Program-made: the position numbers and the translations under genes | Assembly (NCBI GenBank): GCA_014323795.1 | Contig: JACONK010000010.1 | Location: forward strand, 1 to 64,000 | Length of the DNA stretch: 64,000 nucleotides | Direction: 5' to 3' | From: Paracoccaceae bacterium | Lineage (GTDB): Bacteria; Pseudomonadota; Alphaproteobacteria; Rhodobacterales; Rhodobacteraceae | In this document: positions 54,394 to 63,239 of the stretch, piece by piece | Numbering within the stretch: position 1 is the first letter of the stretch | Layout: the number at the start of each line of letters is the position of its first letter | The notes under the pieces: model-generated | Seen by the model: the letters and a program-made list of their open reading frames with translations, nothing else | Told to the model about the DNA's origin: nothing | Databases searched by the model: none

Positions 54394-56157
54394 TTAAGGC
54401 GTCAAAGAACACGCGTCGATGACTGGTAGTTTTTTCGGTTCAACAGGTTCCCAGAGGACGAACTTCACTTCGTTCCTGGTCTTCGGCTTGGCAGTTGAGG
54501 GATTTCTGAATAGGTCGTTCAAATCAACTCCGCTCTTTTTCAGGTTGATCAGAAGATGTTCCAGCGCGTTTCGAAGACGAGGGGGCAGTTCGCCCTGTCC
54601 CTCGCGCACCCACGCAAGACCCTCTTTTGATTTCGGCGACAGCAGCGGGCGCGTTTTGCCTTCAGCGGGATCTTCCAGGTAGGCCAGAACCGCCACAGCG
54701 GCACCGGGTCCGCAGGCAATCATACGGTCTGTCAGAGTGGGAAATCGGGTTTCAGCGTGAGAGGGGGACCGGGGTGAATGCGGCCGGGAAACCCTGGTGT
54801 AGGGCTTGGTTGACCGGGATCTGGGAACGTCCGCATTGATCATATCCCGCACCCATCGGCTCCAGTATGGTATGCTGTTGTGGGGCTTGGAGGCACCCGA
54901 AGGCCGATCATACGACGCACGCCTGATTTCATCGCAGTCATAGCCTTCCTGGAAGAGTTTCGGTGCCATCGGGTCATCCTGGTCGAACACATGCGTTCGG
55001 TAGCTGTGGCACCCGTCCACCATAATCTTGTTCCCGATCTGCATGATCAGGAGAGAGGTGTTTTGACGCGCCCTCTGAAACCCGAACCTGGTGTCGGCGT
55101 TCTTCGCATCCTGCCGCATCAGGTTCTGGCGCGCGAATGCAAACGCCTGGGGCGACAGGGCAACCCAGGCCGCATCAATCTGATCTTCGTCATAAAGTTC
55201 CAGCCAGAAATCCCGGCGGGGTTCCCACATATGACTATCCTGGTTCGCGTCCACCACCCCGGTGAAGAAGCGCATATCCTCTCGGGTAAGCCAGCGGTGG
55301 ATGATGGCCATGTGGCGTTTATCAACCCCGGCCCAGGCCCCGCCGGACCTGATCCGCGGATCCCCGTAAAGCTCGATCAGGGTTTCCACGAGGTGTGTTC
55401 TGAGTGCATCCCCCGGATGCGTGTGGAGCCAAGGGTGAATAAGGGCTTCAATCGCCCGGTCAGCCCCGATGATTAGGGCATCTTCCTTGCCCCGCAGCCA
55501 CCTGATGTACCAGTCGATCCGCTCACGTTCTGACAGGTTCGGCCGGATGCGTTCCGTCAGGGACAGATGGGTATGGTTCATGAACCCGGGCCCATGCGGA
55601 TTCCGAACCCCGAGGCGGGACAATTCCTTATACGGGTCTGGCATCTGCAGCATCCGGGCGGCAAGCCGACCTGGACCGTTTATGGAATCCAGGATTTCCG
55701 GAACCTCTTTCAGCAGGCTGCGTGCGGCGGCACTCATCTGCGGGGCTGCCTCGTGAAGCGCGGTTGCAAGGGCGGCGGTGTGGGCCCCGTTCGGGACGTA
55801 ACTGTCAAGAAATGTCCGCAGAAGGCCGGACAGGAAGGTCGCTGAAGTTGAGGCACTGGCCTCCGCGTAGAGGAATTCGCGGGTCCGGTCAAGATCAGGG
55901 CGATCCCGGCGTTCCTGATCGAACACGGCCGCGGTTGCGGCGACCACGAAGGAGAGGCGGGCGTTGTCCCAGTCATCCCGTTCCACCCGGTTCTTGAGCT
56001 TTTGGGCCAGGGCCTCCCGCTCCTGTGCGGTTCCGGTTACATGGATGTCGGGCCACCGTTGCCGCACCCGGTCGGCCGATTTGATCAAATCCCCGAGGTT
56101 CGGAACCGCAAGGGGCCTGGGTGGCCCGGCTTTTCTGATCGCTTCGGACAATCTCAT
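54394..56157 (-). CDS. zorC: Zorya ZorC, EH-signature protein, with probable 3' frameshift
   Basis: The 587-residue product starts MRLSEAIRKAGPPRPLAVPN. Its EH-signature-like core includes MWEPRRDFWLELYDEDQIDA and NKIMVDGCHSYRTHVFD. It overlaps zorB by 4 bp. In type I Zorya, ZorC is a DNA-binding component acting with ZorD. The annotated end (LPVIDACSLTP) follows an A6 run at 54430-54435. One added A would instead read TTSHRRVFFDALKQAQ and on through REFWTWAKKNDVRWIREA to a stop at 54248. The alternative tail has typical codon use, so a single-base loss is suspected. Confidence 0.78.
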   Translation of the reverse strand: MRLSEAIRKAGPPRPLAVPNLGDLIKSADRVRQRWPDIHVTGTAQEREALAQKLKNRVERDDWDNARLSFVVAATAAVFDQERRDRPDLDRTREFLYAEASASTSATFLSGLLRTFLDSYVPNGAHTAALATALHEAAPQMSAAARSLLKEVPEILDSINGPGRLAARMLQMPDPYKELSRLGVRNPHGPGFMNHTHLSLTERIRPNLSERERIDWYIRWLRGKEDALIIGADRAIEALIHPWLHTHPGDALRTHLVETLIELYGDPRIRSGGAWAGVDKRHMAIIHRWLTREDMRFFTGVVDANQDSHMWEPRRDFWLELYDEDQIDAAWVALSPQAFAFARQNLMRQDAKNADTRFGFQRARQNTSLLIMQIGNKIMVDGCHSYRTHVFDQDDPMAPKLFQEGYDCDEIRRASYDRPSGASKPHNSIPYWSRWVRDMINADVPRSRSTKPYTRVSRPHSPRSPSHAETRFPTLTDRMIACGPGAAVAVLAYLEDPAEGKTRPLLSPKSKEGLAWVREGQGELPPRLRNALEHLLINLKKSGVDLNDLFRNPSTAKPKTRNEVKFVLWEPVEPKKLPVIDACSLTP

Positions 56158-57131
56158 TCCGATCCTCCCGCGGTCCGCAGTGCATCAAGCCTGCGCCCGA
56201 CTTCCTCCACTTCCTCGACGGTGCTGGGGGCGTACATGATAATCCGAAGATCGATCCGCCGGTTTGCTGCCTTTCCTTCCGCCGTCTCGTTCGTCTCGAT
56301 TGGTCGCATCTCCCCGTAACCGGAAACGGACATGACAGGCTGACCCCGCAGGTTCTCGTGTGCCAGTATTGTCCGATCCTCATCAAGCATCACCAGCAGG
56401 GTTGCGTTCGCCCGATCTGTTGAGAGGCGCAGGTTGTTCAGGTCATGCCCGTCGCTGTCCGTGTGACCCTCGATCTGAACCGCCTCGATCAGGGCGTTGC
56501 CACTGTCACAGTCCGACCCCCGTTCTGCCCGCTTTCCAAGGGTGAAGCAGGTCAGGATTTCGTCCAACATACGCCCCATCGCCTCCGCGATCTGACGCTG
56601 GCGGGGCTCCAGCCGGCTTGAACCGCTCCGGAACAGCCCCTCTCCCTGGAACCGGAGCGCATCCTGTTCCGGGCTGATCACAACCTGAAGCTCGGGAAAC
56701 TCGATCAGGAGGCGATCACGAAGATCAACAAGGATCTCCCTGCGCTGGTCAATCGCCTGGGACAGGTAGGCTTCAAGCGGGTTGATCACCTGGAGCTGCG
56801 CAATTTCTTCGCGCAGGCGTTCAATCTCGGCGGTCAGCTGATCGATCCGTGCACGAAGCAGGACGTTTTCTTCTTCCAGTGTGGATAGCCGGCCCCTCAA
56901 CGCCTTGTTCTTATCGCGTAGCCGGGCTAATTCCATCCAAAGGTCGTCGCGCTCCTGCCGGATGCTCTCATATGCGGACAGGGGAACTGTTTCGTCATCG
57001 CTGAGTAGCGTCGCGAAGAAGGCGAGCAGGATCATTATGATAAGCAGGAAGCTGATGGTCATGTCCGTCATCGTGACGAACACAGACTCCTCCTCTTCCG
57101 CCCGCGCCCGATTACGTTCCAGACGCCGCAT
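56154..57131 (-). CDS. zorB: Zorya ZorB, MotB/OmpA-like stator subunit
   Basis: The 325-residue protein has one N-terminal membrane helix preceded by the key Asp (VTMTDMTISFLLIIMILLAF). A coiled coil follows (LRDKNKALRGRLSTLEEENV) and then an OmpA-like peptidoglycan-binding domain (VQIEGHTDSDGHDLNNLRLS; GYGEMRPIETNETAEGKAAN). In Zorya, two ZorB subunits sit in a ZorA pentamer to form an ion-driven motor that anchors to the cell wall. It starts just after the zorA stop and overlaps zorC by 4 bp (ATGA). Confidence 0.9.
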   Translation of the reverse strand: MRRLERNRARAEEEESVFVTMTDMTISFLLIIMILLAFFATLLSDDETVPLSAYESIRQERDDLWMELARLRDKNKALRGRLSTLEEENVLLRARIDQLTAEIERLREEIAQLQVINPLEAYLSQAIDQRREILVDLRDRLLIEFPELQVVISPEQDALRFQGEGLFRSGSSRLEPRQRQIAEAMGRMLDEILTCFTLGKRAERGSDCDSGNALIEAVQIEGHTDSDGHDLNNLRLSTDRANATLLVMLDEDRTILAHENLRGQPVMSVSGYGEMRPIETNETAEGKAANRRIDLRIIMYAPSTVEEVEEVGRRLDALRTAGGSE

Positions 57132-57133
57132 GC

Positions 57134-59200
57134 TCAGTGCCTCTGTTCAGGGAGGAACTTTTCCGCCTGGTCAACGATTTCCCGCATCGTGTCCAGTGCG
57201 GGGGTTAGCTCACTGTTCATCTTCTTAACATGTTCGTCAAAGGTATCGAGATTAGTCCGAACATTGGTGGCGAACTTATTGAATGCGTCACCGAGCTTGT
57301 CGTCCATATCGTCTATCTGTTTCCGCTGCCGCTCGATATGGTCCAGTGCTTCTCTCATCTTCGTCAGGGACGTTTCGATCAGCTCCCGTTCCGCCCCCAG
57401 GGTTGCCGTCGCCGTTTCCAGAACCCGCGCCGCGTTCGCCGCCGTTTCCCTGGAGGATTTGACAACGGTTTCGGCTGCCTCGGCCGTGCTTTTGGCGAGC
57501 CCGGTTATGGCGACCTCTATCCGCTCCACGCTGGTTTGAACCGGCCCGGTCGCCACCTGCAGATTCCGTGAAGCATTTATCAGGATTTCAGCCGCAGACC
57601 GGGTTGTATCACCCCCGGATTTGATGTGCCCGGCCGCGGTTGATATCTCATCGCTTCCGTCCTTCAGTCGGTGTGCTATCTTGTCGAATTGTTCCACAAC
57701 CTCGCTGATCGGGTCCACAAGGTTTGCATGGATTTTCTCCCGGAACGCCCCGGACGCGGACAGGAGATCCTGCCCGCTGCGGGTGATTGCGTCTGCCATG
57801 CCGCGCCCCGCCTCTGAGATCGTTCCCTCTGCCTCGATGCTGACCGCCTGCATCCGGGAACGGACCGCATCGGACCCGCTGGCAGCCGCCGCATCCAGCT
57901 CTTCGCGGAAAGAACCCGCGGAAGCGCGCATATCCGCTGCCGCCGCCTTGCTCGCGTTTGCCCCTTCGGCCGTGCTGCGCCGGATGCCTTCCAGCGTTTC
58001 GTTCATGACTCCCAGCAGCTTTTCCGCCCCCGCATTCAGGGTACCATCCGTCTGCTCCGCCGCTCTCGCAAGACGAAGGGACAGATCCTCGGCGGCCTGG
58101 GCGAGTTTGCCAACAGACGCCTCCATCTCCTGACCCATCTGCCCCGTGCTCTGATCCATTCGGTCGGACAGGTTTGCAATTTTATCCCCGGCCGCGGACA
58201 GTTGCGCACTGGCATCGGAAAGTGCCCGGCCCACATCCTCGGAGAAACGGGATGAGAGGTCGGTTACCATCTGTCCCACCCCGTCTGTCCCCGCTTTTCC
58301 GACCTTGTTGAGAAGCGGGGCCATGGCGGTGCTGATTGCGCCAGAGATGACTTGGGGAACCTCCTCCCGAAGGGGGCGGGACAGTTCCGCCACCATCTCT
58401 GTGCCGATCTTCTGGAAATCGTCCTTCTGGCTGCGGGCAATCCTGAGCTGCTCCATCGCGGCCTCCTCCAGGCTGATAAAACTCAGCCTTTCCTCAAGGG
58501 TCGCGCAGAGTGTGTGGAGCCGTTTTTCCACTTTCCCTGCGTAATAGCGCAGCCAGATCGTGAACAGGATAGACGCACCTAATCCGGTCAGGGACATGAT
58601 AAATTTCGCAGAGGCCGCGCCAAGCAGTCCTTCGAGAGAGGCGCGCATGGCCTCCGGCGAGGCATCGCTTAACCCGGTGATCTGCCGGAGCGCGGCGATC
58701 AGACCAAGAAAGGTCAGGAACAGCCCCACCGTGACGAACAGCCCCGGCATATAGCGGGAAAATCCTGGCCCGTAATGCAGATCATCCAGGTTGAAGAAGC
58801 CGGAGGGGCGTACGCTGTTGCGCAGGATTGGCTTTGCTTCTGATTTATCCTCGATGAGGGTTGCGTAGAACTCGGTCCAGGCGTCTGCAAGCCGAGAACG
58901 GGGGGCGAAGGTGAACGGCAATGCGAATATACGCCTTCCGGTCCTGATGTTCTGGCTGATCCGGTTTACCTGTTTGGCGAATGCTTCCTTATCCTTGGCG
59001 GTCCGGACCTGGTTCTCGAGCCATTTCAAGGCTTTGATCTTGCCACGCGCACTGAACCACACCAGTGCCCAGGATACGAGCAGAAAAATGAGAATGCCGA
59101 TGGAGACCAGGCCCGGCGCATAGTCCTCTGTCAGGACTGAAGAACCCCGGAAAATTCCTGCGGTCATATCCTCCCCGAGGGACCGCAATAAATCCAACAT
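57134..59200 (-). CDS. zorA: Zorya ZorA, MotA/TolQ/ExbB-like stator with long helical tail
   Basis: The 688-residue protein starts MLDLLRSLGEDMTAGIFRGS (AGGAAAG upstream of the ATG at 59200). It has membrane helices near residues 27-50 (LVSIGILIFLLVSWALVWFS), 145-170 (YMPGLFVTVGLFLTFLGLIA) and 205-230 (IMSLTGLGASILFTIWLRYY), which is the MotA/ExbB core. A tail of about 430 residues follows, helical and rich in Ala, Glu and Ser. In Zorya this intracellular tail transmits the phage signal to ZorC and ZorD. It is first in the zorABCD order. Confidence 0.9.
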   Translation of the reverse strand: MLDLLRSLGEDMTAGIFRGSSVLTEDYAPGLVSIGILIFLLVSWALVWFSARGKIKALKWLENQVRTAKDKEAFAKQVNRISQNIRTGRRIFALPFTFAPRSRLADAWTEFYATLIEDKSEAKPILRNSVRPSGFFNLDDLHYGPGFSRYMPGLFVTVGLFLTFLGLIAALRQITGLSDASPEAMRASLEGLLGAASAKFIMSLTGLGASILFTIWLRYYAGKVEKRLHTLCATLEERLSFISLEEAAMEQLRIARSQKDDFQKIGTEMVAELSRPLREEVPQVISGAISTAMAPLLNKVGKAGTDGVGQMVTDLSSRFSEDVGRALSDASAQLSAAGDKIANLSDRMDQSTGQMGQEMEASVGKLAQAAEDLSLRLARAAEQTDGTLNAGAEKLLGVMNETLEGIRRSTAEGANASKAAAADMRASAGSFREELDAAAASGSDAVRSRMQAVSIEAEGTISEAGRGMADAITRSGQDLLSASGAFREKIHANLVDPISEVVEQFDKIAHRLKDGSDEISTAAGHIKSGGDTTRSAAEILINASRNLQVATGPVQTSVERIEVAITGLAKSTAEAAETVVKSSRETAANAARVLETATATLGAERELIETSLTKMREALDHIERQRKQIDDMDDKLGDAFNKFATNVRTNLDTFDEHVKKMNSELTPALDTMREIVDQAEKFLPEQRH

Positions 59201-59928
59201 TGTCTTCTTTCCTGTGCGCCATTTTAATCGGCCAACCAGTAGCCCGGCAGCCGGACCATTGGCAAGCACCGGAGATTCGGCACAACCCGGGCCCAGGCAT
59301 GAAAGAGGATTACAAACCCCTGCGGAATTCGGGCAATTCGTTAATCCACAAAGTTCTTTGCTCAGGGCTATGGAACATTCTTATCCCGCCTTCACCGATT
59401 CCGTAACATATCTGCTCCCGGCGAAAACAACGCATGACGGCAATTACCATTCCCCTAAACACTTTTTCGATCTTCGTGTGCAGATGACCTTCGCAGCTCC
59501 GATGATGTATCCGGACGTTAATCTTTTATCAGTCCGTCTGTTACCAATGTGGCGGGGAGAATTCGAACACGCCATGCCGCGCCTGGCCAGACGACAAAAA
59601 GGGCACATACCGGGCGTAATCATGCCGTTCTGCGCACCCGGAGTCTTAAAATCTGCGGAACACTGCTGCCGGATTTTTGGGGGAGGGGCGGAGGAGTGCG
59701 AGCGATTTTCGCGGATGGATGAGTGACATTTTCACCCGGCCTTTGGGGGATGATCGGGCGGGCAGTGCAAACCGGGATGCGTTCTTCGCCGGTTATCGAG
59801 CGAAGTCCGGGCCCCGACGCGGCGGCAAGATGAGGGCGAGGGGTTTCGGGTGCCGCCCCCCGTGCCATGATCCGTGCGAACAGGGGTATGCGCCGATAAG
59901 GACTGGCGGGGCGCATCCGGCCAGACCA
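59201..59928. other. 728-bp region upstream of zorA
   Basis: It should contain the zorABCD promoter. No gene with a known family is supported. A tRNA-like motif (TTCGAAT flanked by CCCCGCCA on the minus strand near 59550) was examined and rejected because the T-stem does not pair. The downstream gene dld ends at 59929. Confidence 0.45.
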
Positions 59929-61614
59929 TCAGGCATAGTACTTGTTTTTTGACATCTTGCCGATGCCGGGGTTCAGGCTGTTGGTCGGGTCGCAGTCCCG
60001 ATAGAACGCCGCTTGGCCTTCACCTGCCGCGTATAGGTGGCCCACGTTGTGTTCGGCCGGGTATTTCGCCCCGCGCTGATCCAGCAGTTCGAGCATCCGG
60101 TCCTTGATAACCTTCGGATCATGCCCGACCTTCACCACATAGTCCTGGTGCAGCACGTGGCAGAAAAAATGCCCGTAGTAGAGTTTGCAGCTGATGGCCC
60201 TGTCGATCTCCGGCGGCAGCACCTCGAACCAGTCGGCATCGTTGCGGCGCAGCGCGATGTCAAGCGCGAGGATCTCCGCCACCTTGCCCGGGTTCACGTG
60301 CATGAACCGCACAGCCGCACCGGCAGCGGCGAAACGGTGGAGCCCGGCGATCCTGCCCTCTCGCGGGGTGCAGGCGAACCAGTCTGCAGTCTGGCCGTCG
60401 AAGGCCCGGCTCAGGTAGTTTTGCGCCTCATCCACCCCGTCGTCGTGCATCTTGAGGATCAGATGGTGCTCAAACCGGCTGCGGAAATCTTCCATCCGCT
60501 TTGGCAGGGGGTTGGGCCAAAGATACGACAGCCCTTGCAGGATCCGGTCGGTCAGGTGCTTCGGTATCAATGGCAGCTTGTTGAGGCGGGCGTCAAGCCA
60601 GCCTTTCATCGCAAAGAACACAGGCAGGCGGTTGGTGCCCATTTTATCTATCATAACCAGCGTGTCTTTGCCGTAACGCTTTGAAATATCATAACATTCT
60701 GAATGCATGTATTCACCTGACACGGGCAGGGATTTAAAGTTTTGCAAAATATCGCGGCGTAACCGGGTCAGCACGAGCGTGTCGTTGGTTGCAATATAGA
60801 AAACCTGCTCCCGTTCGTTTTTGGGGTAGGTGTCAAGACGGACGGCAAAGATCGCCAGCTTGCCCGCACAGCCTGCCGCCTCGTAAAGTCGTCGCGTGTC
60901 AGCGTTGAAGCGGGCCGGGGTCGGCTCATCCACCTGGCGCACACGGGTACGATATTCGGTATCGGATGCCTTGGCGTTCGTCTCTTCCACATTGGCGTCC
61001 GTGTAGTCGCCCGCCTGCAATCGGGTCAGAACGGTCTCCGGGTCGTCACCCAGGGCGATGCCGAGGTGGTTGACCAGCTCCGGCTGCCCGTCCGCGCCGA
61101 TACGCGCATGCAGCGAAAGCTCCGTATAGGACGGTCCGCGCTCGATTAGGGCCCCGCCGGAGTTGTTGCACACCCCGCCGATGATCGAGGCTCCGATGCA
61201 GGATGACCCGATTACCGAATGCGGCTGTCGCCCGAGCGGATCAAGCAGTTTTTCCAGTGCGAAGAGCGTGGAACCCGGGAATCCGACGATTTGCCTGCCA
61301 CCGGCGAGCACATGGATGTCTGCCATCCGGCAGGTGGACAGGATAACCACGTCGCGGTCGTATGTACCGTTGGGGGTTGATCCTTCCGTCAGACCAGTGT
61401 TCGCCGCCTGCATAATCACAATTGTATCCGCCGCCACGCAGGCTTTTAGGACACGCCACTGTTCTACCAGGGATCCGGGGCGCACAACGGCCACGGCCTC
61501 CCCTTCGCCAGAACGGAAGCCCTTGCGGAACCGTTCTATCGAGCGGGGGTTGGTTATCACGTAGCGGCGACCAACGATTTGGCGCAGGCTATCTATCAAA
61601 GGGGTTTTCGGCAT
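59929..61614 (-). CDS. dld: quinone-dependent D-lactate dehydrogenase
   Basis: The 561-residue protein has the PCMH FAD domain (VIMQAANTGLTEGSTPNGTY; GSSCIGASIIGGVCNNSGGA) and the membrane-binding lactate dehydrogenase C-terminal region (LYYGHFFCHVLHQDYVVKVG; YPAEHNVGHLYAAGEGQAAF), as in E. coli Dld. It oxidises D-lactate to pyruvate and reduces quinone at the inner membrane. Its ATG at 61614 overlaps the lldD TGA by one base (TGATG), so the pair is translationally coupled. The product ends MSKNKYYA. Confidence 0.92.
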   Translation of the reverse strand: MPKTPLIDSLRQIVGRRYVITNPRSIERFRKGFRSGEGEAVAVVRPGSLVEQWRVLKACVAADTIVIMQAANTGLTEGSTPNGTYDRDVVILSTCRMADIHVLAGGRQIVGFPGSTLFALEKLLDPLGRQPHSVIGSSCIGASIIGGVCNNSGGALIERGPSYTELSLHARIGADGQPELVNHLGIALGDDPETVLTRLQAGDYTDANVEETNAKASDTEYRTRVRQVDEPTPARFNADTRRLYEAAGCAGKLAIFAVRLDTYPKNEREQVFYIATNDTLVLTRLRRDILQNFKSLPVSGEYMHSECYDISKRYGKDTLVMIDKMGTNRLPVFFAMKGWLDARLNKLPLIPKHLTDRILQGLSYLWPNPLPKRMEDFRSRFEHHLILKMHDDGVDEAQNYLSRAFDGQTADWFACTPREGRIAGLHRFAAAGAAVRFMHVNPGKVAEILALDIALRRNDADWFEVLPPEIDRAISCKLYYGHFFCHVLHQDYVVKVGHDPKVIKDRMLELLDQRGAKYPAEHNVGHLYAAGEGQAAFYRDCDPTNSLNPGIGKMSKNKYYA

Positions 61615-62777
61615 CACCGCCAGCGTAGATTGTCCTGGCTTAGCTGGTCAAGGCCGTTGATGCCCATCAGCTTCATGTCGCGTTCGATTTCCAGTCGCAT
61701 GTTGCCGAGTGCCCGTTCTACCCCGGCCTGCCCCGCGGCCGCAAGTGCATAGAGGTATAGCCGACCACCCGAACACGCCTTTGCGCCGACGCTTAGTGCC
61801 TTCAGCACATGAGTGCCGCGCCGGATGCCGCCTTCGCAGATCACGTCGATCCTGTCGCCCACCGCGTCACAGATCTCAGCCAACTGATCGAAGGGTGCCC
61901 GCGCCCCGTCGAGCTGTCGCCCGCCGTGGTTTGACACCATGATGCCGGTACAGCCGATATCGACGGCGCGCTTGGCGTCATCCGGGCTCATGATACCCTT
62001 GAGCGCAAACTGCCCGTCCCATTTTCTGCAGAGCTCTTCCGCGTCTTTCCAGTTCATATTCTGGTCGAGCATGGTGGAGAAATATTCCCCAACGCTGACG
62101 GCGAGGTTGGTGCCCGCGCTGATATGACCGCTGAGGTGCGGCATATCGAATTTCTCTTTAGTCAGGAAATTCCAGGTCCACATCGGGTGAAGCGCGAAGC
62201 TGAGGAGCACCCCGGGCGTGAGTTTCGGCGGAGAGGTGAAGCCGGTGCGCAGGTCACGTTCCCGATTGCCGCCGGTAATCGTATCCACGGTCAGTGCCAT
62301 GACCTGGAAGTTCGCCGCACGGGCGCGTTCCAGCAGCGCGTCGTTCAGCCCGCGGTCCTTGTGGAAATAGAATTGGAACATCTTTGGGCCCGGGGCGAGC
62401 TTTTCAATCTCCTCTACCGTCACGGTCGCGAGTGAGGACACCCCGAACATCGTGCCGTATTTCGTTGCTGCCTTTCCCACGGCCCGTTCACCTTCGTGGT
62501 GGAAAAGCCGCTGCAGGGCGGTGGGGGCGCAATAGATCGGCATGTCAAGATTCTGGCCCATGAGCTCCACGCTCATATCCACTTCCGCCACGCCGCCGAG
62601 CACGTTGGGGACGAGGTCTACGTCATCGAAAGCTGTGGTATTGCGGCGGTATGTGATCTCATCGTCTGCGGCACCGTCAATGTAGTGGAAGATCGGCCCG
62701 GGCAGGCGGCGTTTTGCCAGATCGCGGAAATCCCTGAAGTTGTGGCAGGCGTTCAGTCCCAAGGTTCGCTCCGTCAT
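61614..62777 (-). CDS. lldD: FMN-dependent L-lactate dehydrogenase
   Basis: The 387-residue protein of the alpha-hydroxy-acid oxidase family has the active-site motif GIMVSNHGGRQLDGARAPFD and FMN-binding elements (VICEGGIRRGTHVLKALSVG). The N-terminus is MTERTLGLNACHNFRDFRDL; a longer in-frame start at 62975 would add low-complexity sequence from the upstream tandem repeat and is rejected. It oxidises L-lactate to pyruvate. Together with the coupled dld it lets the cell use both lactate isomers. Confidence 0.9.
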   Translation of the reverse strand: MTERTLGLNACHNFRDFRDLAKRRLPGPIFHYIDGAADDEITYRRNTTAFDDVDLVPNVLGGVAEVDMSVELMGQNLDMPIYCAPTALQRLFHHEGERAVGKAATKYGTMFGVSSLATVTVEEIEKLAPGPKMFQFYFHKDRGLNDALLERARAANFQVMALTVDTITGGNRERDLRTGFTSPPKLTPGVLLSFALHPMWTWNFLTKEKFDMPHLSGHISAGTNLAVSVGEYFSTMLDQNMNWKDAEELCRKWDGQFALKGIMSPDDAKRAVDIGCTGIMVSNHGGRQLDGARAPFDQLAEICDAVGDRIDVICEGGIRRGTHVLKALSVGAKACSGGRLYLYALAAAGQAGVERALGNMRLEIERDMKLMGINGLDQLSQDNLRWR

Positions 62778-63239
62778 TTTTCTGTTTGAACGGCCCTTGC
62801 GGGCTGAGGCTGGCGGAGTCAAGCCGGGGTTGTGGCGCAGATGGTTTGCGGAGGGGTGATGTGCATGAAGATATGCCCTGCGGATGTCGGCCCGGGCACG
62901 GCTTGCCCGGGCACGGCTTGCCCGGGCACGGCTTGATCGTGCGTTGCAAACGCCACACTTGCCCGGATTTCTCAATGCCCGGCAGGCGGAGTGCGATGCC
63001 GGTTCAATAGATGATCGGAGATCGGGTAAAGTTGCTCCGTATGGATGCTGTAGCCGTCAGCGCAGGTACCGAAAGCGACCCCCGCAGGCCACGACAGGCT
63101 TTCGCCAGTGCCAGATTGCGTCACATCCGCCCGGCCCGCCAGGATTTGGGGTCTGTGACCATGACATATCGATGTCCATACCCGGTATCGGGGTACCCTG
63201 CATGTGCCAGGCGCCTTGTCGGGAAAGGGCATGATCGGG
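62778..63239. other. lldD upstream region with tandem repeat
   Basis: The 462-bp gap holds the lldD promoter region and a triple 15-bp repeat. No gene is supported on either strand. Confidence 0.4.
62891..62935. repeat. three perfect 15-bp tandem copies
   Basis: CCCGGGCACGGCTTG is repeated three times without mismatch. Each unit starts with the palindrome CCCGGG. It lies about 115 bp upstream of lldD. The role is unknown; it may be a slippage product. Confidence 0.9.

Noticed and set aside
59549-59625. tRNA 3'-end-like motif upstream of zorA (minus strand: TTCGAAT then CCCCGCCA)
   Set aside because: The five bases on either side of TTCGAAT do not pair as a T-stem and no matching 5' acceptor strand was found.
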